Shown: in pieces, positions 1 through 7,930 of the stretch
How the letters are laid out: each line of letters starts with the position of its first letter
How positions within the stretch are numbered: the stretch's first letter is position 1
Assembly: GCF_000759345.1 (NCBI RefSeq)
Contig: NZ_JPZL01000002.1
Span: 620,001 to 684,000 of the forward strand
Length of the DNA: 64,000 nucleotides
Direction: 5' to 3'
From: Litchfieldella xinjiangensis
Lineage (GTDB): Bacteria; Pseudomonadota; Gammaproteobacteria; Pseudomonadales; Halomonadaceae
Notes under the pieces: generated by a model
Seen by the model: only the letters and a program-made list of their open reading frames with translations
Databases searched by the model: none
Told to the model about the DNA's origin: nothing
Translations under genes and position numbers: made by a program

Positions 1-531
1 CATACCACCTCCAACCAGGAAATCCAGACCCCCGAAGACATGCAGGGGCTCAAGATCCGCGTGCCCAACGCGCCAATGTACATGATGTTCCCTGAAGCGG
101 TCGGTGCCAATCCGACACCGATTGCCTTTGCCGAAGTCTATCTCGCTCTTCAGCAAGGCGTCGTCGACGCTCAGGAAAACCCGCTCCCGACCATCCGGGC
201 CAAGGCGTTCTATGAGGTGCAGGACTATATCACCCTGACCGGGCACATTACTGATTCCCTGATCACCATCGCTGGCGGGCCGCTGTGGAATCGCCTTTCC
301 GAAGAGGATAAGCAGATCTTCCGTGAGGTCTACATGGAAGCCGGCAAGAGCATCACCGAGGATATCCAGCAGCAGGAAGAAGAGCTGGCCGCCTGGTTCG
401 AGGAGCAGGGCGTGACGGTCAACGAAGTCGAGACCGAGCCCTTCCGCGAAGCGGTGATTCCTCATCATAACGGTGACGCGGCCACGTGGGACCAGGAAAC
501 CTACGACCGCCTGCAAGCTATCGGGCAGTAA
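1..531 (+). CDS. TRAP transporter substrate-binding protein DctP, C-terminal part (partial)
   Basis: The reading frame is open from base 1, so the gene begins before the window; about 176 codons are present. The protein is the periplasmic solute receptor of a TRAP importer, which takes up organic or sugar acids using the sodium gradient. The segment LKIRVPNAP contains the arginine that in this family pairs with the substrate carboxylate. The run FAEVYLALQQGVVDAQENP is the usual DctP hinge and helix signature. The small and large membrane subunits follow directly, and a sugar-acid-type dehydrogenase and a GntR regulator lie beyond them. This context suggests a hydroxy-acid or sugar-acid ligand, but the ligand cannot be read from the sequence. 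The signal peptide is outside the window. Confidence 0.93.
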   Translation, partial: HTTSNQEIQTPEDMQGLKIRVPNAPMYMMFPEAVGANPTPIAFAEVYLALQQGVVDAQENPLPTIRAKAFYEVQDYITLTGHITDSLITIAGGPLWNRLSEEDKQIFREVYMEAGKSITEDIQQQEEELAAWFEEQGVTVNEVETEPFREAVIPHHNGDAATWDQETYDRLQAIGQ

Positions 532-540
532 TGATCTGTG

Positions 541-562
541 CACCCCGCCGGACGGCGGGGTG
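541..562 (+). promoter_or_regulatory. Intergenic hairpin between TRAP dctP and dctQ
   Basis: CACCCCGCCG is followed by GA and then its exact reverse complement CGGCGGGGTG, so a 9-10 bp GC-rich stem forms 10 bases after the dctP stop. There is no following T run, so it is not a standard terminator. Such hairpins often separate abundantly made binding-protein genes from membrane-subunit genes and protect the upstream mRNA end. That role is inferred here. Confidence 0.6.
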
Positions 563-582
563 CAATGACGAGGAGTCTCGCC

Positions 583-1134
583 ATGTCTGACGAGCGCTTG
601 CCGCCGGAGCCTCAAACCCCTTCCTTCGATATCCAGGAAGATGACGATTTCGACTTCCGGGCCTATGGCCCCGAGGATTACCTGACCCTGGTGTTGTTCT
701 GGGCGTTGCTGGTCATCGTCTTCCTGCAGTTCTTCAGTCGCTACGTGCTGGGCGATTCGATCGCCTGGACCGAGGAGATGGCCCGCTATTTCCTGATCAC
801 GGTCGCCTTCATGGGGAGCGTCATGGCCGTGAGAACCAATACGCATATCGCCGTGGAGTTCTTCTATCGCTATATGCCAGGTGCCGTAGGGCTTTTCATG
901 TCGACACTGGTCGATGTGGCTCGAATCCTGTTCCTGGGTGCGGGCTGCTGGATCACCTACCAATTGGCGAGCCGTACCAATTCGATGATGGTCTCGGTGG
1001 ATATCCCCAAGAGCCTCATCTACTACGTCGTACTGGCCGGTTTCGTGCTGATGTTCCTGCGTTCCATCCAGGTGGCCATTCGCCATTGGCGCGAAGGCAC
1101 GAGTGAATTGCTGTTTGACGAGAACGATGCATGA
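583..1134 (+). CDS. TRAP transporter small permease subunit DctQ
   Basis: This is the four-helix small membrane subunit that pairs with DctM in a TRAP importer. The start at 583 is chosen because GAGGAG lies just upstream; an in-frame ATG-containing extension to 538 runs through the intergenic hairpin and is unlikely. The product is about 183 residues. After an acidic N-terminal tail there are hydrophobic segments around residues 35-55, 75-95, 115-130 and 145-165. The motif FFSRYVLGDSIAWTEEMARY is the classic DctQ signature (family knowledge). It is the middle gene of dctP-dctQ-dctM, and dctM begins 22 bases after its stop. Confidence 0.93.
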   Translation: MSDERLPPEPQTPSFDIQEDDDFDFRAYGPEDYLTLVLFWALLVIVFLQFFSRYVLGDSIAWTEEMARYFLITVAFMGSVMAVRTNTHIAVEFFYRYMPGAVGLFMSTLVDVARILFLGAGCWITYQLASRTNSMMVSVDIPKSLIYYVVLAGFVLMFLRSIQVAIRHWREGTSELLFDENDA

Positions 1135-1156
1135 GCCTCGCCCCCAGGAGAACCCC

Positions 1157-2536
1157 ATGACATTTACCGCTTTTGGCCGACGGGGCGGTGTGGTGATTCC
1201 ACCGGTCATCGCCGCGCTGGCCATCATTTCATGCATTATCCTGGCAATTCAGGGGGCCCATCTTGCGTTCCTGTTTGCCAGCCTGTTCACCATGCTGGTG
1301 CTTGGTGTACCGATTGCCATGAGCCTGGCCGGCTCCTGCCTGCTCTACGTCTACCTCACGGGGCGCATCCCCGATGTCATCGTGGCGCATCGCATGATCA
1401 ACGGCGTGGACAGCTTCCCGCTGTTGGCGATCCCGTTCTTCATCCTGGCCGGTAACTTGATGAACAACGGGGGGATTACCACACGGATCTTTGACTTCGC
1501 CAAGGCCCTGATGGGCTGGATGCGCGGCGGGCTGGGTCACGTCAACGTCGGCGCAAGTATCGTCTTTTCCGGTATGTCGGGAGCGGCGGTGGCGGATGCC
1601 GGCGGGCTGGGCACGATCGAGATCAAGGCCATGCGCGACGCCGGCTACGATCAGGAATTCGCGGTGGGCATCACGGCCGCCTCGTCGACCATCGGCCCCA
1701 TCATTCCGCCCAGCTTGCCCATGGTCATCTACGGGGTAATGGCCTCGACATCGGTGGGGCAGCTGTTTGCCGCCGGGCTGGTTCCTGGCCTGCTGATGGG
1801 GGCGGTGTTGATGGTCATGATCACGCTGCTCGCTCGTCGGCGCGGCTACCCCCGCGATGCCACCTTCTCGGTGAGTGTTCTTGGGCACAGTGCCAAGCGC
1901 GCCTTCCTGTCGTTGTTGACCCCCGTGATCATCGTCGGGGGGATTATCACGGGGGCCTTCACGCCCACCGAGGCTGCAATTGCGGCGGTGATCTACGCGC
2001 TGTTCCTCGGGGTCGTGGTCTATCGCACACTGACCTGGCGTCGCCTGCTCAAGGTCAGCATGGAGACCATCGAGACCACGGCGGTGATCCTGTTCATCGT
2101 GGCCGGCGCCTCTATCTTTGCCTGGATCCTGACCAGTAACCAGGTGACCCAGCATGTCGTGGCGCTGATGGGCCCCTTCTCGGATAGTCAGGTGGCGGTC
2201 CTGTTGATCGTCAACCTGGTGTTGATCGTGGTGGGCTGCTTCATGGAAACCATCGCCGCCATTACCATCCTGGTGCCGGTGCTGTTGCCCGTCGTCGTGG
2301 CAGCGGGTGTCGACCCGGTTCACTTCGGCGTGATCATGGTGCTCAACCTGATGATCGGGTTGCTGACCCCCCCGGTAGGCATGGTGCTCTACGTCCTGTC
2401 ACGGGTCTCGCATATTTCGTTCGAGAAATGCATGCGCGGTACATTGCCCTTTCTAGTGCCGCTGTTCATCGCCCTGTTGATGGTGACCTTCATTCCCGCC
2501 ATCTCTATGTGGCTACCGACACTCGTTTACCGTTGA
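1157..2536 (+). CDS. TRAP transporter large permease subunit DctM
   Basis: This 459-residue, very hydrophobic protein is the transport subunit of the TRAP system in the inner membrane. The ATG at 1157 is preferred over an upstream in-frame start because CAGGAG precedes it with good spacing. Family signatures include IPFFILAGNLMNNGGI, the glycine-rich SGMSGAAVADAGGLG segment, TIGPIIPPSLPMVIYG and the C-terminal LNLMIGLLTPPVGMVLY. Length and roughly 12 to 13 membrane segments are normal. It closes the first TRAP operon and lies 9 bases before the dehydrogenase gene, so the imported acid is probably the dehydrogenase substrate or a precursor of it. Confidence 0.95.
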   Translation: MTFTAFGRRGGVVIPPVIAALAIISCIILAIQGAHLAFLFASLFTMLVLGVPIAMSLAGSCLLYVYLTGRIPDVIVAHRMINGVDSFPLLAIPFFILAGNLMNNGGITTRIFDFAKALMGWMRGGLGHVNVGASIVFSGMSGAAVADAGGLGTIEIKAMRDAGYDQEFAVGITAASSTIGPIIPPSLPMVIYGVMASTSVGQLFAAGLVPGLLMGAVLMVMITLLARRRGYPRDATFSVSVLGHSAKRAFLSLLTPVIIVGGIITGAFTPTEAAIAAVIYALFLGVVVYRTLTWRRLLKVSMETIETTAVILFIVAGASIFAWILTSNQVTQHVVALMGPFSDSQVAVLLIVNLVLIVVGCFMETIAAITILVPVLLPVVVAAGVDPVHFGVIMVLNLMIGLLTPPVGMVLYVLSRVSHISFEKCMRGTLPFLVPLFIALLMVTFIPAISMWLPTLVYR

Positions 2537-2545
2537 GGAGTTTTG

Positions 2546-3631
2546 ATGAATCACCCTAGGGATGCCGCTGGATTGGTAGATGGCAACGAACTGCAGCGCT
2601 TCATGCAGGCGGCGCTGGAACGATGCGGGGTCGATGACGCCGCTCGCCAGGCCGTGGCGAAAGCCCTTCTGACCGCATCGCGCATGGGCACCGACAGTCA
2701 TGGGCTGCGTCTGTTGCCTCACTATGTGGCGGCCGTCCAAGGCGGGCGAATCAAGCCCCGGCCCGAGATGCGTTTCACGCGTCGCCTTCCCGGGACGGGG
2801 TTCCTGGACGCCGGCGATGGCTTCGGCCACCGGGCAGGATATGTCGCCATCGACCATGCCATGGCGATGGCCGACGAGGTGGGTATCGGCGCCGTTGCGG
2901 TCGGTCATTCGTCCCATTTCGGGGCGGCTGGCTGCTATGCCCTCGAGGCGGCAGAGCGGGGCTATGTCGGGCTGTCGTTCTGCAACGCCGATGCGCTGGT
3001 CAGCGTGCACCAGGGGAAACATGCCTTCCACGGCACCAATCCCATCGCCTTCGCTGCGCCGGTACCCGGACAGAAGCCGTACCTGCTCGATATGGCCACC
3101 AGTTCGATCCCCTGGAACCGGGTCAAGCAATATGCCGCCATCGATCACGAACTGCCTTCCAATGTGGTGGTCGACGCGCACGGCAAGCTGACGACCGACC
3201 CTCACCTGGCGAGGTCGCTGTTGCCGCTGGGCGGGACCGATTTCGGCTTCAAGGGCGCGGGGCTTGCCGGGATGGTGGAAGTGTTGAGCGCCACCCTGAC
3301 AGGCATGATCCACGGCTTTCGCATGGTGCCGATGACCGGTGAAGATATGGCCACGCCCCGTGGCGTGGGGCATTTCTTTCTGGTCATGCGTCCCGACGCT
3401 TTCGTCGAGCGTGAGGTCTATGACCGCGGCATGGTGGGCTATTTGCAGGACCTGCGCGCTCAGCCTGCCCAGGAAGGCGCCGAGGTGCTGGCCCCAGGGG
3501 ATCGCGAGTGGCGCTGCCAGGCTCACCGCGACGCCAATGGGGTCCCGCTGGATTCCGCCAACGTGGCTGCGTATTCGGCACTTGCGCAGTCGCTCGAGAT
3601 CCCGCCGTTGGTTTTCCTGGGCGAGAAGTGA
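2546..3631 (+). CDS. Ldh2 family NAD(P)-dependent oxidoreductase (malate/L-lactate/ureidoglycolate dehydrogenase family)
   Basis: This 361-residue protein belongs to the Ldh2 family (COG2055), which oxidises or reduces 2-hydroxy acids with NAD(P) in the cytoplasm. Family marks are MGTDSHGLRLLPHYV near the N-terminus, GHSSHFGAAGCYALEAA, the NPIAFAAPVPGQKPYLLDMA block that binds nucleotide and substrate, and LLPLGG near residue 230. The ATG at 2546 follows GAGGAG; a TTG one codon earlier is possible. It lies 9 bases after TRAP dctM and before a GntR regulator, so it probably acts on the acid brought in by that transporter. The exact substrate (malate, sulfolactate, delta1-piperideine-2-carboxylate or a sugar acid) is not determinable. 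Confidence 0.88.
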   Translation: MNHPRDAAGLVDGNELQRFMQAALERCGVDDAARQAVAKALLTASRMGTDSHGLRLLPHYVAAVQGGRIKPRPEMRFTRRLPGTGFLDAGDGFGHRAGYVAIDHAMAMADEVGIGAVAVGHSSHFGAAGCYALEAAERGYVGLSFCNADALVSVHQGKHAFHGTNPIAFAAPVPGQKPYLLDMATSSIPWNRVKQYAAIDHELPSNVVVDAHGKLTTDPHLARSLLPLGGTDFGFKGAGLAGMVEVLSATLTGMIHGFRMVPMTGEDMATPRGVGHFFLVMRPDAFVEREVYDRGMVGYLQDLRAQPAQEGAEVLAPGDREWRCQAHRDANGVPLDSANVAAYSALAQSLEIPPLVFLGEK

Positions 3632-3698
3632 GCGGCGGGATGCCGTACCATAGGGCCGCCCCGTCCAGGGGGGACCGTAGGCCAGGAGTCGCACCCGC

Positions 3699-4424
3699 AT
3701 GACCAGATACAAGGTGGAGCGCAAGACGCTTTCCGAACAGGTGGCTGAACAGCTCGAGGCGGACATCCTCGAGGGGCGATTGGGCGAAAACGAACAATTG
3801 CCTTCCGAGCGTGAGCTGATGGAGCAGTTCGGCGTGGGCCGTCCGGCGGTTCGGGAAGCGCTGTTCTACCTTCAACAGCTGGGATTGATCGCCATCAATA
3901 GTGGAACTCGGGCGCGGGTCATCAGACCCACGGCCGAAGCCGTGATGGCGCGTCTGTCAGGTGTCACCAAGCAGCTTTTATCCCAGCCGCAGGGCCAGCA
4001 ATACTTCCAGGAAGCGCGCGCCATGTTCGAGATATCGCTGGCGCGTTATGCCGCGCGGCACGCGACGCAAGAGGATCTTGCCCGGTTGCGGGCTGCATTG
4101 GAGGATAACCGCGAGTCGCTGGGCAATGGGGCACGCTTCAAGCGTTCGGACAACGACTTTCACGGTGTACTGGCCTCGATCGGCCACAACCCCATCTTCG
4201 ATGCCATCCATGAAGCGCTTTCCGAATGGCTCGATGACCGGCGCGCCCAGGTTTTACAGCGCGAGGGGGAAGACGAAGCCGCCTTCAAGGCCCATATCGA
4301 AATTATCGATGCCATCGAGTCGCGTGATCCCGAGGCGGCTGAGGCTGCGATGCGCCGTCACCTCGATCGTCACTACGGCACGTACATGGAACTCAAGAAG
4401 CGGCTGTCGAAGTCACCCAACTGA
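3699..4424 (+). CDS. GntR family transcriptional regulator (FadR/FCD type)
   Basis: This 241-residue protein has an N-terminal winged helix of the GntR class (residues about 8-75, with LPSERELMEQFGVGRPAVREAL) and an all-helical FCD ligand domain (about 95-225). Histidines and aspartates such as NDFHGVLASIGHNPIF resemble the metal and effector site of that domain. FadR-type regulators sense organic or sugar acids and usually repress neighbouring catabolic genes. AGGAGTC precedes the ATG. It is convergent with the uxaA-like gene, ending only two bases from it. Likely targets are the TRAP/Ldh2 genes upstream and the SDR/FAH/UxaA operon. The similarity of its operators to those of the second GntR at 27 kb cannot be judged. 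Confidence 0.92.
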   Translation: MTRYKVERKTLSEQVAEQLEADILEGRLGENEQLPSERELMEQFGVGRPAVREALFYLQQLGLIAINSGTRARVIRPTAEAVMARLSGVTKQLLSQPQGQQYFQEARAMFEISLARYAARHATQEDLARLRAALEDNRESLGNGARFKRSDNDFHGVLASIGHNPIFDAIHEALSEWLDDRRAQVLQREGEDEAAFKAHIEIIDAIESRDPEAAEAAMRRHLDRHYGTYMELKKRLSKSPN

Positions 4425-4425
4425 C

Positions 4426-6066
4426 TTACAGCGATACGCCTCGCTTCCACGGAATGAAATCGTACTGGGCCAGCCGCACGGCACGGGATTGGTAACGTCC
4501 CGAGGCAGCATCGATGCACTGCTGAAGCAGTTGATCCGCCAACTCGGCAATCTCGGCCTCGCCGCGAATGATCGGGCCGGCATCGAAGTCGATCACGTCG
4601 GGCATTCGCCGGGCGAGTTCGCTATTGCTGGAGATTTTCAGTACCGGGGCGATGGGGTTGCCGGTGGGCGTGCCCAGGCCGGTAGTGAACAGCACCAGAT
4701 TGGCGCCGGAGCCGACCAGGGCGGTGGTCGATTCCACATCGTTTCCCGGCGTGCATAGCAGCGTCAGGCCCTTGCGGGCATGCGGCTCGGTATAATCAAG
4801 CACGTCGACCACCGGGCTATCGCCGCCTTTCTTGGCGGCTCCTGCCGACTTCATGGCATCGGTGATCAACCCATCGCGAATGTTGCCCGGGGAAGGGTTC
4901 ATCGAGAAGCTGACACCGACACTGGCGGCATGGCGTTGATAGGCCTCCATCAGTTGGGTGAATCGCTCGGCGACCGCTTCATTGCGGCAGCGGGCAACCA
5001 ACTCGTGCTCGACGCCACACAGCTCGGGAAATTCGCTGAGGATCCCGCTGCCGCCCAGCGCCACCAGTCGGTCGGTGACCGCACCGACCAATGGATTGGC
5101 GGAGAGCCCCGAGAAACCGTCCGAACCGCCACACTCCAGGCCCAGCGTCAATTCAGAAAGCGGCGCCGGACGGCGCGCCACCCGATTGGCTTCGGCCAGG
5201 CCATCGAAAATGGTGGTGAGCGCTTCGCGAATCAGCGCCTCCTCGCTCTTGCTCGCCTGCTGTTCGAGATAATGAACCGGACGTAGCCCCTGCGGGTCGC
5301 GCTCGGCCACGGCCGAGCGCAGCATCTCGATCTGTGCCTTCTGGCAGCCCAGGCTCAACACCGTGGCACCCGCCACGTTGGGGTGGCAGATATACCCGGC
5401 AAGCAGGCGGCACAAGGCCAAGGCGTCGTCATCGGTGCCGCCGCAGCCCAGCGTATGCACCAGGAAACGTACGCCATCCACATTGGGAAACAGCCGTTCG
5501 GCAGCGGGGGACTCGCTTCGTACGGCGTTCTCGCCATGCAACAGTTCGCGCGCCATGCGCTTGTACTCGCGATAGGGATCTTCGCCCAAGGCATCGGCCA
5601 CGCTCTGGCGCAGCACCTCGATATTGCGGTTCTCGCAGAACACCAAGGGCACCACCAGCCACACATTGGCCGTCCCCACCCGGCCATCGGGGCGATGGTA
5701 ACCATCGAAGGTCACTCCCTGAAAGGCACTGACGTCCGGCGCCTGCCAGGAGTCGTGCCTGCCCTGGGGCGCGGTATTGTCGGTCGAGTGTTCGAGATTT
5801 TCGGTGGTGATCGCACCGCCAGCGGGGATCGGTTTGACCGCACAGCCAACGGTCACCCCGTACATGATGACCGTATCGCCCGCGGCGAGCGCTTCCAGTG
5901 CGAATTTGTGCTTGTGCCGTACCGCCTCTGCGAGTCGGAGAGTACGCCCTCCATCCTCGATCTCGGTGCCTGCCGGCAGGTCCTTGAGTGCCACACGGAC
6001 ATTGTCCGCGCCATGCACGCGCAGGCTGGCCTGCTGGAAACCGTCGCTGGCGATCGTGCGGTTCAT
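4426..6066 (-). CDS. UxaA family sugar-acid dehydratase (altronate/galactarate dehydratase-like)
   Basis: The 546-residue protein has an N-terminal SAF domain (about residues 15-90, with the VGCAVKPIPAGGAI region) and a long C-terminal altronate dehydratase domain. Recognisable blocks are GRVGTANVWLVVPLVFCENRN, HTLGCGGTDDDA, LGLECGGSDGFSG and LLCTPGNDVESTTALVGSGA. Members dehydrate aldonic or aldaric acids such as D-altronate to 2-keto-3-deoxy acids, using iron or manganese. It is somewhat longer than E. coli UxaA (about 495 residues). It is the last gene of a minus-strand operon after the SDR and FAH hydrolase and overlaps the FAH stop by four bases (ATGA). The linkage suggests it makes the 2-keto-3-deoxy acid that the other two enzymes process. 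The substrate is inferred. Confidence 0.85.
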   Translation of the reverse strand: MNRTIASDGFQQASLRVHGADNVRVALKDLPAGTEIEDGGRTLRLAEAVRHKHKFALEALAAGDTVIMYGVTVGCAVKPIPAGGAITTENLEHSTDNTAPQGRHDSWQAPDVSAFQGVTFDGYHRPDGRVGTANVWLVVPLVFCENRNIEVLRQSVADALGEDPYREYKRMARELLHGENAVRSESPAAERLFPNVDGVRFLVHTLGCGGTDDDALALCRLLAGYICHPNVAGATVLSLGCQKAQIEMLRSAVAERDPQGLRPVHYLEQQASKSEEALIREALTTIFDGLAEANRVARRPAPLSELTLGLECGGSDGFSGLSANPLVGAVTDRLVALGGSGILSEFPELCGVEHELVARCRNEAVAERFTQLMEAYQRHAASVGVSFSMNPSPGNIRDGLITDAMKSAGAAKKGGDSPVVDVLDYTEPHARKGLTLLCTPGNDVESTTALVGSGANLVLFTTGLGTPTGNPIAPVLKISSNSELARRMPDVIDFDAGPIIRGEAEIAELADQLLQQCIDAASGRYQSRAVRLAQYDFIPWKRGVSL

Positions 6067-6920
6067 CGTTCGCGCTCCTCGTCATTGATGACACGCTGCT
6101 CCTGCTCGCCCAGCCCGTCGATGCCCAGGCGCATACGCTGGCCGGGCTTGAGATAGACCTGCGGTTTCTGGCCCATGCCGACGCCAGGCGGTGTGCCGGT
6201 GGAGATCACGTCACCCGGCTGCAGGCTCATGAAACGGCTCAGGTAGCTGATCAGGAAGGGCACCTGATAGACCATGGTGTCGGTCGAGCCGTCCTGGTAG
6301 CGTTTACCGTCCACCTCGAGCCACATCCCCAGTGAGTGCGGGTCGTCGATCTCGTCGGGCGTGACCAGCCAGGGGCCAAGCGGGCCGAAGGTGTCACAGC
6401 CCTTGCCCTTGTCCCAGCTGCCGCAGCGCTCGAGCTGGTATTCGCGCTCGGAGACATCGTTGACCACACAAAAACCGGCCACATGCGCCATCGCATTCGA
6501 CTCGTCGATGTAACGGCCGCCCTTGCCGATGATCACGCCGAGCTCGACTTCCCAGTCGGTCTTCTGCGAGCCGCGGGGAATGATCACGTCATCATTGGGG
6601 CCGCAGATGGCACTGGTCCACTTGTTGAAGATCACCGGCTCGGCCGGCACTTCGGCACCGGTCTCGGCGGCATGGTCGGAATAGTTGAGGCCGATACAGA
6701 TGAACTTGCCTACACCGGCCACGCAGGGGCCGATGCGTGCGCCGGCCGGCACTTCGGGAAGCGATGCCGGATCGATGCGTGCCAGTTCGGCAAGACGTTC
6801 CTGCGATAGGGCTTCACCGCGCAGATCGTCGATGTGGGCCGACAGGTCGCGTAGCGTACCGTTTGCGTCCAGCATGCCGGGTTTTTCCTGGCCCACGGGG
6901 CCGAAGCGAAGCAGTTTCAT
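6063..6920 (-). CDS. Fumarylacetoacetate hydrolase family protein (likely 2,4-diketo-3-deoxy-sugar-acid hydrolase)
   Basis: This 285-residue enzyme is a complete FAH-superfamily protein. The conserved C-terminal domain starts near CIGLNYSDHAAETG, and the metal site region contains WEVELGVIIGKGGRYI and VNDVSEREYQ. The tail STGTPPGVGMGQKP is typical of the group that cleaves carbon-carbon bonds in acylpyruvates. With the SDR immediately upstream, it matches the known pairing in which a 2-keto-3-deoxy acid is oxidised at C4 and the diketo acid is then hydrolysed to pyruvate and lactate (from fuconate) or glycolate (from pentonate). It overlaps the dehydratase start by four bases. The specific substrate is inferred. 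Confidence 0.87.
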   Translation of the reverse strand: MKLLRFGPVGQEKPGMLDANGTLRDLSAHIDDLRGEALSQERLAELARIDPASLPEVPAGARIGPCVAGVGKFICIGLNYSDHAAETGAEVPAEPVIFNKWTSAICGPNDDVIIPRGSQKTDWEVELGVIIGKGGRYIDESNAMAHVAGFCVVNDVSEREYQLERCGSWDKGKGCDTFGPLGPWLVTPDEIDDPHSLGMWLEVDGKRYQDGSTDTMVYQVPFLISYLSRFMSLQPGDVISTGTPPGVGMGQKPQVYLKPGQRMRLGIDGLGEQEQRVINDEERER

Positions 6921-6984
6921 GTCTCGATTTCCTTGGTTCTCGTTGAGCGATGCGATGATTCGAAGTGGCTAGCGATTGCCGAGC

Positions 6985-7734
6985 TCAGGTCAGCCAGCCG
7001 CCATCGATGACCTGGGCGGTACCGGTGGTGTAGCCGGATTCATCGGCGGCAAGGTATGTCGCCAGCGCCGCGATTTCTTCGGGTTGCCCCAATCGGCCGA
7101 GGGGTTGGCGTGCCGTGAATTCGCTGTAGACCTCGTCTTCGCTGCGGCCCTGTTGCTCGGCTTGGGCGCGGATGCGCTCGCGCAGCGAGGGCGACTCCAC
7201 GGTGCCGGGGCAGATGGCATTGCAGCGGATGCCCTGGCCGACATAATCGGCAGCCACCGACTTGGTCAGACCCAACACAGCGGCCTTGGTAGTGCCGTAG
7301 GCAAAGCGGTTGGGGACGCCCTTGAGGCTCGACGCTACCGAAGCCATGTTGATGATGCTGCCACTGCCGCGTTCGAGCATGCCCGGCAGGAAGGCGCGGA
7401 TCATGCGATACATGGCCGTGACGTTGAGCGCCAGCGAGAACTCCCAGTCACGCTCGTCGCAGGCCAGCAGATCGCCACTGGCCACATGGCCGGCGCAGTT
7501 GAACAGAATATCGAGCGGGGGAAGTTCCTGGGCCAGGGAGGTGATGGCTCCCGGGTCGAGTACATCGAGCCGGTGGGTCTCGATGCCGGGGGTGCCTTTG
7601 AGTTCATCGAGCTTGCCGGCATCGATGTCGGTCGCGAAGACGCGCGCGCCTTCGCTGGCAAAGCGCAGGGCGGTGGCGCGACCGATACCCTGGCCGGCAG
7701 CGGTAATCAGGGCGGTTTTCCGTTCGAGGCGCAT
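6985..7734 (-). CDS. SDR family oxidoreductase (2-keto-3-deoxy-sugar-acid 4-dehydrogenase-like)
   Basis: This 249-residue classical short-chain dehydrogenase has the cofactor motif TAAGQGIG at residues 11-18, NCAG near 82, and the catalytic Ser-Tyr-Lys with FAYGTTKAAVLG. The aspartate after the second beta strand (ATDIDAGKL) indicates NAD+ preference. The C-terminal ICPGTVESPSLRERI and TGTAQVIDGGW resemble the L-fucose-pathway 2-keto-3-deoxy-L-fuconate dehydrogenases and mammalian DHRS6. It leads the SDR-FAH-UxaA operon, whose layout supports oxidation of a 2-keto-3-deoxy acid at C4. A general 3-hydroxybutyrate or sugar dehydrogenase role is the main alternative. Confidence 0.87.
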   Translation of the reverse strand: MRLERKTALITAAGQGIGRATALRFASEGARVFATDIDAGKLDELKGTPGIETHRLDVLDPGAITSLAQELPPLDILFNCAGHVASGDLLACDERDWEFSLALNVTAMYRMIRAFLPGMLERGSGSIINMASVASSLKGVPNRFAYGTTKAAVLGLTKSVAADYVGQGIRCNAICPGTVESPSLRERIRAQAEQQGRSEDEVYSEFTARQPLGRLGQPEEIAALATYLAADESGYTTGTAQVIDGGWLT

Positions 7735-7768
7735 GGCGTGGGCCGTTCCTGGGTTGTTATTGTGGGGT

Positions 7769-7787
7769 CTGTCAGCTGGTATGACAG
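7769..7787. promoter_or_regulatory. Inverted repeat in front of the SDR operon, possible operator
   Basis: CTGTCA and TGACAG face each other across seven bases (GCTGGTA), 35-53 bases upstream of the SDR start codon. The inner part TGGTATGAC partly fits the TNGTNNNAC form of FadR-type GntR operators. A site for the GntR regulator at 3.7 kb is possible but not shown. Confidence 0.3.
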
Positions 7788-7867
7788 GATACTAGGATGA
7801 CGTTCGACTCGAGTATGGTACAGATTCTTGCGCTTGCCAAACTCGACCTTTGCCCCATAAACAACAA

Positions 7868-7914
7868 GGGGCGGCCCATGGCCGCCCCCTACTGACGGCC
7901 TGCGAGGCAGGCCG
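7868..7914 (-). terminator. Double-hairpin terminator after the arabinose operon
   Basis: Two perfect stems lie just past the stop of the semialdehyde dehydrogenase, read on the minus strand. The first is an 8-bp stem (7896-7914, GAG loop). The second is a 9-bp stem GGGGCGGCC (7868-7888, three-base loop). After the second stem the minus strand reads CTTGTTGTTTAT, a T-rich tract that fits rho-independent termination. Confidence 0.75.
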
Positions 7915-7930
7915 CTTTCCATTGGTTTGC

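Noticed and set aside
1229-2323. 364-codon frame opposite the first dctM
   Set aside because: It is antisense to a clear TRAP large subunit and extremely rich in His, Asp, Gln and Gly; no start signal or family.
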